Assembly (NCBI GenBank): GCA_035610835.1
Contig: CM069452.1
Coordinates: 67,552,919-67,616,918 of the forward strand
Direction of reading: 5' to 3'
Length of the DNA: 64,000 bases
Source of the DNA: Ophiura sarsii
Taxonomy: Eukaryota > Echinodermata > Ophiuroidea > Amphilepidida > Ophiuridae
Both the position numbers and the translations under genes were made by a program. Numbering within the stretch: position 1 is the first letter of the stretch; the number at the start of each line of letters is the position of its first letter. The notes beneath the pieces are model-generated. The model saw nothing but the letters and a program-made list of their open reading frames with translations, did no database searches and was not told the origin of the DNA. Of this stretch, positions 41,001-52,500 are shown one piece after another.

Positions 41001-44000
41001 TTCTATTTAGCCGAATTCTACAGTGGCAACGATGTGATCACATTGGATGACAACAGTAATGTTAACACGCCGGGCCGATGGGCATTCAGAATTGACGAAG
41101 TCGGTGTCAGTGGTACGCCAATAGGTAAGGCGAAGCGGCAAAATCCAAACGCTGCGTTGCGCGCTGGCTCTGGAGTAAAAGCAAGAGCATCATCTTTGCA
41201 TCATAAAACACACAGCATGCCCAATGAGAATTGAATACGCAGATCCTTCAGGACACAGCAACTTTGCAACATTGGCATGCATAATAGTCGCAAATCATTT
41301 CCCATGAGTATTTGAATGATCAGTGGTTTAACACTTTCCTCGCGGCAGGCAGCTGCAGACGACATTTCCAAAATGTTGAATTTAATTACCCTATTCAGAA
41401 TCACCTTGAGATAGACCTTTCTTTTACTTCTGTAAAAAAGTTAAAGTTATTTGGGATTACGCTGAAAATGTCGTATCTGCAAAAGTAAGCTTTGTTTTTA
41501 AATTTGATGTTGAAAATGCTATTTTGGGGGTCCATATTTATGAGTAATATGGGATAGTTTTGAATATCGGATGCGTACAACCATTTTCAATAAATGGGGT
41601 ATTATTTTTAATTCAAATCCTGTCGATATTTACGCGTTTCGGGTCACATTTGGAGAGACAAGGTCCCGACAAAGGGTATTCCAACTAGACTATAGGCCGT
41701 GCATGTTTTATTCCTTCAGAAAACAAATCTAGCACTCTCCATGTAGGGCACAGATGAAATGTGGCTTAAAATGAAGCTAATATATGCCTGATCAATATTT
41801 TACCTTATCCCACGTTCGTAGGTTGCACGTTATGACCCTAGACCTCGATTTAGGGTCAAAGGTCACATGTGTTTCAATGGGAAGTCAAAAACTAAATTTA
41901 ACATGGTAAAAAAACTAACAAATTAGCTATTGACTAGACTATAAAAAGTATGTTATATGGTTGGGATAAGTGTTTTAAACAAAAAAGTCAATCACAACTT
42001 TGATCGTAGAACAATAGTTTTTGAACTGTGACCTTTTGAAAATTACAAGTTGGCCAAAATAGACCATTTTGGTCATTTTTCGCAAAATTGGCACAAAAAT
42101 GACATGTTATCATCATTAAAAAAATATTTTGACTCAATATGAATTGATAAACCATGTTATAATGTTGGTTTATAGATGAACTTTACATTACAAGACATTT
42201 CAAAAGTCAATGGTGTCCGCATGCCATGGCAAACAGCTTTAATATCCTTCAAATTCATCGAAAATGGGTAAAATCTGAGTCAAATTTAAAGGATTTGAAG
42301 GATATTAAAGCTGCTTGCCATGGCATCAGCATACCATGGACTTTTGAAATGTGTTGTAATGTAATGTATATCTATATACCAACATTATAACATGGTTTAT
42401 TAATTCATAATGAGTCAAAATATTTTTTTAATGATGATAACGTGTCATTTTTGTGCCAATTTTGCGAAAATATGACCAAAATGGTCTTTTTTAGCCAACT
42501 TGTAATTTTCAAAAGGTCACAGTTCAAAAACTATTGATCTACGATCAAACTTGTGATTGAATTTTTTGTTTAAAACACTTATCCCAACAATGAAATATAC
42601 TTTATATAGTCAATAGCTCATTTTTTAGTTTTTTTACTATGTTAAATTTAGTTTTTGACTTCCCATTGAAACACATGTGACCTTTGACCCTAAATCGAGG
42701 TCTAGGGTCATAACGTGCAACCTACGAACGTGGGATAAGGTGAATTTGTGTTAAGGGATATATTTGCCACCTTTTGGTAATAATTTCATGTGGGCCCCAG
42801 AGGTGGACTACAAGAGTGAACGATACAGACCAACGTCCCAGTGTCTAAACGAAAGCATTTGAACTGCTTTCAAATTTGAATTGGTAGTAAGTAGCCATAA
42901 TATCATGAATATAGGATTCTAAGGATCACATTTAACACATTATTTCAAGCGATATTTTACCTTCCTCGTAGTACCTGCATACAGTTTTGTCTTGAGCGAT
43001 TGTAGTGTTTGGGAGTTTGCCGGAGTGTATGAAATAACTATTCAGCGAACTGGTGGTGCCGAGGTTTCATCAAACATACGTAAGTTGATGAAACCTAGTG
43101 ATGTAACTATATGGGGCAAGCAGGGGTAGACTGAATCTGATTTTAAAGAAGGAATGAGCTAAGATGGGGACGAGAAGAGGACTGTAAGAAAAGGGGTTTT
43201 TTTTTAAGGAAAAGGGAGTGGAGGGAATGGAGTATGAAATGAAAGAAGACAAAGAGGTAGAGGGGAAAATACAAGAGAAAAAGAAAAGAAAGATTAAGGG
43301 GAAGAAAGATGAAATGGAGAAATGTAAGCTAAAAACATAAAAACGAAAGGAGGAGAACGGGAAGTAAGAGGAAGTAAGAAGTGGCAGAGCATGTGGAGAG
43401 TAAAGGTTGATTATCGTACCGTCAACGGACATGCAGGCTAAATCCTCCGAGATATTCGCACATTTGTCTCTGATCTCGAAAACACCAGAATATTTCACCC
43501 AGAATAACCTTATGCTATACGTCTTTGTTTCATACCACAGAACTAGTCCTTGACCAAGATGGTACCAACGCTACACAGCAGGATGATTTCGGTGCATTTC
43601 CTATTGACGTCTCCTTTGACGCGACCGGAACAGACACCAGTGTAAATATCATCATAATCGATGATAAGGTTGTCGAAGATCCGAAGACCATTCAGTTTAC
43701 TATCGATACTTTGGGATTCGGGACTGTGGGAATGCCCAGTTTAGCCAAGATATGTATTCGAGACGACGACAGTGAGTTCCTGGGGTGAGGGGGGGGGGGG
43801 GGGGGGGGGGGGGTGGCAGGGGTCGGCTCAAATATGAAATGGATTCGGGTGTATTAAGCTGGCATTTTCGATGCCAGGGCCGGGAGAGAGAGAGTGAGAG
43901 AGATAGAAAACGCAAAAAGTAGGGGTCTGTGAGAGAGAGAGCATGCTTACCTGTTTACGTAGGAATGGGTCTTTGGATGACACATTGCAATGCAAAATTG

Positions 44001-46503
44001 GCTAAAAAGGGGTCTTTGGTCAAGACATTTGCTATCAAATCCAAGAAATAGGGGTCATTAGGGGAGAGTGATTAAATGCTCAAAATAGGGGGATGTTGTT
44101 ACATAGGCTACTGAGAAAATATATAATGTAAATGTTGAGTCACCCTGTGTGATTGCAAAGTTAAAGCATCAATGTATCACATTTTTGTCGCTACAGGTTT
44201 GAACTTATTCTCTCTCGAACGAGATACCTACGAGACTATCGAGGGTTCGAACTCGGTACCTGTGACGATAGTCCGTGAAATTGACGATATTCCAGGTTTA
44301 CCGGCCTTAGGTGGATCTGTGGGTAAGTCCTTAATCTTCGTATAATACAGTCCTCAAAATAAATAACTGCCCATTACAGCTCCTACGTAAAAATATTAGA
44401 TTACAAAGTTGTAAGGAAATCTCTTCCATTCAATTTGAGACATTGTGCAATAAGATCGGTTAATAATTGAGAACACTATATTGTTGATAAGGATAGAACA
44501 AAGTGCACTGCACATTTTCACACTTCGGTTTTAAACACGCGCGCGGGACAGTGTGACAGGTATGTGCATGGGCTGCACTGATCAATTGAAGCATCCCCAA
44601 TCCTCATCTTACTATCAACCCGTGAGTTATCGCTACCAGTTAATCAATAATCTGCCTGTTGCTACATTAGTCTGAGGCTGCGTGTCGACGAACAAAATGT
44701 TAAAATGAAAAACTTACTTTGTTTTGGTTTTGGGCACAAAACTGAGCTGAGTTAATATTCATTCAATCTTCACGTGATATCCCAAATTGAAAAAAAGAGA
44801 TTTCCTTACAACTTTATAATTCAATATTTTTAGGTAAGAGCTATAGTTTTGGTAAATTTATTAAGTTGACCAAGAATTTCAAATTTTGAACGCCGTGCTA
44901 TTTATTTTAAAGTAAAAGGATTAATTAATTAATAAGGTGGCTAATTATTTGTCAATTAGCCAATCAAAGGTCTTTCATTTTTGTCTTCATACTTTTAGAA
45001 AATGATTGAGACATCAATGTAACATAATAAAATTACGAAACTGAATATCTCAAGAAATCGTCTTTAATCTAACCCTAGTTGTCAAGACGATACGTGTCTC
45101 CGCAACTGATGGAGGTGACTTTGCCGTTATCGACGCCGTAACTGTAGGATTCGAACCCGGACAGAACCGTCGTACAGTCAATGTTTTCATACTTAATGAC
45201 AACGTGATAGAAGAGGATGAATATTTTGAGATCATTCTGGAAAACCCGCAGGAGGGAGTACTGGGTGATCTGATAAAGGCGACCGTTGGCATTATTGACG
45301 ATGACAGTAAGTACGAGTTTACGTCAATTTGTTTTCCTTTCAAAATTGTTCCAGATTAAGATTAGGACAAAAATGATTTTATTTTCCTAGTCCCGGATTT
45401 TCTACGAAAACTCAATCGTTATGATTGTCGATCCAGTTGGGCTTTCTCTGGTATCAAAATATTCGGCTTTTATTTCTCCGCTCGCAGAAGAAATCCAAGC
45501 GTACTCGCGTGATTGTGGTCACACGCACACGGTTTTGGCAACACGCACGCGACACGCATATGGTTCAAAGTGCGCACGTTACCTTCTTCATGCTCGCCCG
45601 TGTCCTTCTATATTGATTTGCTGCTTTAAGGGTGCACACCACTATTACAGTCCAACGCCCAGCTTCCGTCGATCGCGATCACGAATGTAGTTCCTAAATA
45701 ACGGAAAGAATGGTTAATATTGACATGATATGTCATTCAAAATGATTGAATTTGGTCTTTATTTGTTCACTGAAGTGTACCTGAGATAATTCGAATGAAA
45801 AGAGTATACATCTACTATTTGATTTGAAAATATTGGCGGAGGGATACACATTGGTCACAACGGGCTACAAGGTCTAATTTCGTGTTAAAAAATACTACTC
45901 CGTATAAAGGGGGAAATATAGAAAAATGTAAACGGTCACCCCCATCTGAGTTTTTGACCCAGGTAAGATCTATGTGTGTTAATAAATATTCCAAGATTTC
46001 ATTAAATGAGTCGCAAGGTAACTCAAGATATTGCCGTTTTCCCGAGGCATCTTTCCCATAGAAACACACGTTAGCGCGTAATAGTGGTATGCACCCTTAA
46101 AGGGCGCACAGTTATAGTCTTTAAAACCAGGCGATACGGGCTTTGTGGTTGCAAAACTTGGTTTGTGTAGCATTTTATGTTAGTTTTATATTTTGAAAAT
46201 ACATTTGAAGTAATAATCGCAACACTTGACATTATTAAATTTGACTTTTTCATTCATTTAAGTGCGAAATTGTCACAATACGGGCCAAACGGGCAAAGTC
46301 AGTCGTGTGCGCGCCTGACCGTTGCAATTTCGGACAATTGCAATTTGTTATTGTCAGACCATCATATTTAAAGATACCAGTGAGCAAGATTGTGTGTGAA
46401 AACTCAGTATTTTTATTTAGTTTACAAACAAAACATATAACATCCATTGACGTCAAAACAATCCTATAAGCATAATGACTCAGAAAATCAGTTCCACGGA
46501 CGT

Positions 46504-46535
<32 letters not shown>

Positions 46536-49500
46536 AGGGGATACTGGGGCAAAACGCACCAGAAATCAAAATATCGACATCGTTTTGACCTGTAGGTCTT
46601 AGGCCTACTGACATATTTCGTGAGAGTTTTGATCAATACAACTTTGTGGAGTGGTTAGGCAAATGTAGGCAATCTTATGATACAAATAGTTTTGAAAATA
46701 TACTTATGATATCTAAAATTTATATACATGTAGGACTATACGACGATTGAATTAAAAATCATGAATATTAACCAATAATGTGTGGCTTCGTGCATTTACA
46801 TGAACGTGTACTTCCTTTCCCCCGGTATTATTGGTGACAATTATTGCAAGTATATCATGACTAAATGAATGAACATGCTTTGCTATGTTATAGTAAGAGT
46901 GGTGTATCAAAAAGATGAAGCATGCATCCTTTTAACATTCAATAAGATCAAGAAACGCGGGCCTTCGTTGTAAAAGTGAAAATTGATATCTGGGAATCCC
47001 AAAATATGACAAGAATTAAGGTTTTTTATGAATTTCAAGTGGGTATGTAGCTTTTTGTTAATGTTGTATTTACCAAACGGAGTATCCAAATCGAATACAA
47101 ATTTACTATTTAATTTGAAATTTTCTGCTCTTTAATATGTAATAATGATTTCTGAAATTGGATGAAAATGGGTCTCTTTAAGGGTGCACACCACTATTAC
47201 AGTCCAACGCCCAGCTTCCGTCGATCGCGATCACGAATGTAGTTCCTAAATAACGGAAAGAATGGTTAATATTGACATGATATGTCATTCAAAATGATTG
47301 AATTTGGTCTTTATTTGTTCACTGAAGTGTACCTGAGATAATTCGAATGAAAAGAGTATACATCTACTATTTGATTTGAAAATATTGGCGGAGGGATACA
47401 CATTGGTCACAACGGGCTACAAGGTCTAATTTCGTGTTAAAAAATACTACTCCGTATAAAGGGGGAAATATAGAAAAATGTAAACGGTCACCCCCATCTG
47501 AGTTTTTGACCCAGGTAAGATCTATGTGTGTTAATAAATATTCCAAGATTTCATTAAATGAGTCGCAAGGTAACTCAAGATATTGCCGTTTTCCCGAGGC
47601 ATCTTTCCCATAGAAACACACGTTAGCGCGTAATAGTGGTATGCACCCTTAAGGCGGCTTTAGACTTGATCCTTCACGTCTTCCCTGTTTTACACACGGC
47701 CCCTGCGAGGGTGCTCAAATGTGAAGACTGATAGAGGGTCACAGGGACCCAGTCTAGGCTCGATCCTTCACGTCTTCCCTGTTTTACACACGGCCCCTGC
47801 GAGGGTGCTCAAATGTGAAGACTGATAGAGGGTCACAGGGACCCAGTCTAGACTGGGTCCTTCACGTCTTCCCTGTTTTACACACGGCCCTGCGAGGGTG
47901 CTCAAATGTGAAGACTGATAGAGGGTCACAGGGACCCAGTCTAGACTCGATCCTTCATGTCTTCCCTGTTTTACACACGGCCCCTGCGAGGGTGCTCAAA
48001 TGTGAAGACTGATAGAGGGTCACAGGGACCCAGTCTAGACTCGATCCTTCACGTCTTCCCTGTTTTACACACGGCCCCTGCGAGGGTGCTCAAATGTGAA
48101 GACTGATAGAGGGTCACAGGGACCCAGTCTAGACTGGATCCTTCCTGTCTTCCCTGTTTTTACACACGGCCCCTGCGAGGGTGCTCAAATGTGAAGCCTG
48201 GAAAAAATACAGTTCCAAAAGTGTGCGCTGATAAATTGCTGAATATACATAAGTACATGAGCTTATAATGCAAGTACCATCACGCCACAGTGCGCCGGTA
48301 GTTTCACACAATTTGGTGTTCCAGTATCGACCGATACTGGAACAGTAAAATCGTACCAGTATTGACCGACACTGGCAACTTTTATGTTCCATTACTCATA
48401 TACCAGTATCAAGGACCGAAAGTACTCATCTTTTTCTAAATATATACAAAGGATTTGTTTTTAATCCTCAACTATACAGCAACATACCAGATTGAGTTAG
48501 ACACATATGACGTCATCGAATCGGAAGGTCCAGTCGCGTTGGACATTTTGCGTAGAGGAGACTTGACCCAGTCCGGTTCGGTCCGTAAGTAGAAGTATAG
48601 GCTATAATGCATTGTAATATAAATAATTGTTTTGCTAGACCCTACGAAGAGGTTCGTCAGTCGTAAATGCACCAATCACCGATTTAGTATTATCTTGAAA
48701 ATGAGGAAAACGCCCAAAACTAATCATCTCAATAATTGTATTATCAATTTTCAATTATCAATTATCAATTTTTCTAACAACAAGCAAATAAGCGGATGAT
48801 TTTGAATGTGTATCAATGTGCATTTTATGTGCACCGCGATTTCCCGATCGAAAAGTTCCAACAATACACCTTGAATTAATGTATGTCGAAGACACTAATT
48901 CTGGACTTTTGTCTCCCCCCCCCTGATTTTCCCTCCCTATTGTAGGACTAATGTTGGAAGAGGGCACCGCAACTTTCGGTCAGGATTATCAATCACGGGT
49001 CATCATAGTTGATTTCGCACCTAATGTGCCAGCTCAAACAGCGATGGTTCAAATCACAAACGATAGACGAGTGGAACCCATCGAAACATTATTTGTGAAT
49101 TTGATAACGCCAGTGCAAGGAACTATCGTGGACATTCGTCGGAGCCAAATCTCCATCCTCGATGACGACAGTAAGATGAAACATTTATCATTCACTACTC
49201 GAGCATCTTTCAAAAAAATGAACTGTTGCATTTGTCTGAAAACAAGAACATTGAGCATACGCTGAAAGAAATCCCTTTATGACCGTAATATCTATATTTA
49301 TATACCTCTATGACATTAATGGATGCCTCATACTTTGTTGTATTATATTATACTAAACCCTAGTGTTCTAAGGAACCTACCGACCGACCCAAACATTTAT
49401 CGAATTAAACCCCTACCCCAAAAACCCAAAAACAACACACACATTAAAATAAATTAACATATTTGATCCTTTTTTTTAAAAACAATTTTAGGATTTTGTT

Positions 49501-52500
49501 TACAAATTTCGAAAATTGTTGAAAATGCACCAACATTTTCCAAGAACATTTCGAGAGAAAAAAGGCTCGTAGAACAGGGCTTTTGTTTTTCGTCTTCTTT
49601 TTATTTGAATTCTGGCATTCAGTCTAATTGTTATTATTTATACCAGGCTCATTCTCCTTCATAAGACGGTTCTTCAACGGTGACGAAGGTGATGGTCGGG
49701 TTGTTGTGACTATCACACGAACAGGGAGTACCAACAGAAGAGCAACAGTTTGTAAGTCAGGCAGCAATGCAAAACTAGTATGTATAACTCCTGCGTATAA
49801 GTGACTTATACAATAGGCACCAAAGAAATATTTGTCATCACCAGACGCACAAGCAATCACAAAAATTGAGCTGAGACCAAATGCAAATAGTTCCATAATA
49901 ATATAGAAATATATTTGCATTGCTATCATTTCAAGTTTCACGGGTTAATGTACGTATGGCGATGAAGAATATTGCTTTGTCGCCTATCGTATAAGCCTTA
50001 CGTATAAGTCACTTATACGTATGAACCATACGTACTAGTTTTGCAGTGTGATCTAAACAGTACTAAAATGTAACTTTAAAGGTGATATTAAACATGCTCA
50101 TCATTCTTAAACTTTATTCCAACCACTTTAGAAAATTAAAGAGTACCTCCTCTTTCATTTAAGATATTGCACGCGAAGATCGGTTAATTATCTAGAAAGT
50201 TGAAGCTCAAAAAATTAAACATAGTGCGATTTCATTTTTGCACTTGAGTTTGGTAGACGCGGGATAGCCTGTGACGGTTATGTGTAGACGGTATTTGATC
50301 AATGGATACACATCACACTATTAGCCGGTCGCTGTTAATAATCTTGGTCTTTCACAACAATTATAACTTTATACTTGTCCCTCTCGTTCAATATCACAAA
50401 TGAAAAAGGGACATTTCTCCTTAATGTTATGACTTGATATTTTAAAGTTGGGGCTATAGTTTTAAAGAGCCAGGAGCATATTTTTACCTTGTTAGTTACT
50501 TTTCTGAGCACGATAAGTTAAAATGATTGCTACTATGACGATTGGGATGTTAAAACATTTTGCGATTTATATATATTACAATACCAATAAACCCAGCAAC
50601 CATAATCCTAGATGGGGAAAACGAGCATTTAGTCTGTACAACACACAAGCATACCACAATGGTATAGTAATAACATACTTTTGACGCCAAAACAAGCATA
50701 ATATCGAGGGTTTAATGCAACAAAGGGCTATCTGCTTTTCGGTCATTTTGAGAAAAAGTGAATTAAAGAATAGACCTATCATTGTCACCCTATGGTTTTG
50801 ACAAGTTAAAGGCATATTATGTGATCTTTTCCAGAGAGCGCCCTCTATTTATTTATTTTTTTAGAAAGTAGATTTTCTTGCAGATTTACATTTCCGATCA
50901 TAAATCATACATACATTCCAAGTTACAGAGCGATACGATTCCTAATTACCTCAAAATCATGGTTTTAGAGTGAATTTAGAGTGAAAAATATAAACTGTCG
51001 GAATTCTGACAGTTTATTTTCACTCTAAAACCATGATTTTGAAGTAATTAAGAATCGTATCGCCCTGTAACTTGGAATGTGTGCATGATTTATGATCAGA
51101 AATGTAAATCTGCAAGAAAATCTGCTTTCTATTTTTTTTTCGATGTTGAGGGCGTTTCCTGGAAAGATCACATAATATACCTTTAAAAGAAATGCTATTC
51201 AAACCTTTTTTGATTTGGTGAATTTACTGTTTTCTCATAATTAGGTTCCTGATCTTGTGCGGATCATTTTGATACCAAAATCTAATTTTGGCCTGGCCAA
51301 AAATGCAGATGGCCCTTTGTTGCACTAAACCCTCGATATTCGATCTGTTAAAACCGCAAGCAGTAACTTGTTTATTCATTAGTACAAGCGTAAGAAACTT
51401 CAAAAGGCTATGATGTGACGAATGAAACCCCCAATTCATTGTCGGAAGTGACATCACAGCCTTTTGAGGAAAGCCGCTCGCTCATAAAATCCCAACAATT
51501 GTGATTTGTTTAAAAAGATATCAGAACACGGAATAGCAAACGTAAACGTCGTCAAGCAGTCACTGGGAGCGACTACGTACCAATAGACGAGCCCGTTGTG
51601 TTTGAAATCGATCAATCCTCTCGTGAAGTGTACATACAACTTGGTGATGACAACACACCCGAACGCGTGGAGAGATTCCAGGTCGAGTTATATTTACCAG
51701 CAGACGATCCAAACAATGAGATCATTGGAGATAGTACGGCCGAGATCGTTATTTATGATGATGAGCCATTTGCCGATGAGGAAGGTTAGTGTACACATCC
51801 GTTTTTTCGGTCTCAATAGACCATTGTCACCTCTTGCTGACTATAGTTTTACCATAAACACAACAGATTTTTCGGAAACCTTTCCCAACTTTTAAAGTAT
51901 ATCCCAAGAATTACTGAACCAATACAAGGTATATCTGTTCTTATTTTAGCGCATTTCTCATGGTGATCCCAAATAATATGGTGATGAAATTCAATAATTT
52001 TGACATTTTTTTAAACATCTTGTGAATTTTCGGAACTGTCGTCTGCAGACGACTGCCGTGTGGAAAGTGTTAAGTGCCCGGTTCCATTCCATGTATGGGG
52101 AATACATCCGGTATAAATAATAAATCTGCACAATTTGATATGTGTAATGGGCTATTCCCGTTTGAATTTATACACCCCTATAGAAGACATGCCCGGGAAC
52201 ACATGATCTTCATTTTCCACACAGACCGTGTAGATTTCAAATTGAGTCACCCATGCAGGTAACTCATTTTGAAATGCATAGTCCCTAAATTAAGGCAATG
52301 TCTGTCATAGGGGGTGTATGGAATTCATATGGAATATCCTGATTATTTATTTTCTCCTGCAGACTTTCTTCGTTTGAAAAGCAACACGTATGTAGCATTT
52401 GAAAACGATGGGAGAGTTACGCTGACCATCTTGCGAGAATCCAATGCACAAGCTTGCACCATCCGTAAGTTATCTAGACCTACAAACTATCCGGGTATAT

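Noticed and set aside
43070..43498. 142-codon minus-strand Ser/Phe-rich frame
   Set aside because: It is the complement of a polypurine tract in intron 12; low complexity only.
45815..46069. 84-codon frame conserved at 100% with 47367-47621
   Set aside because: Identity comes from two copies of a TTAA element, not from protein selection; no transposase motif.
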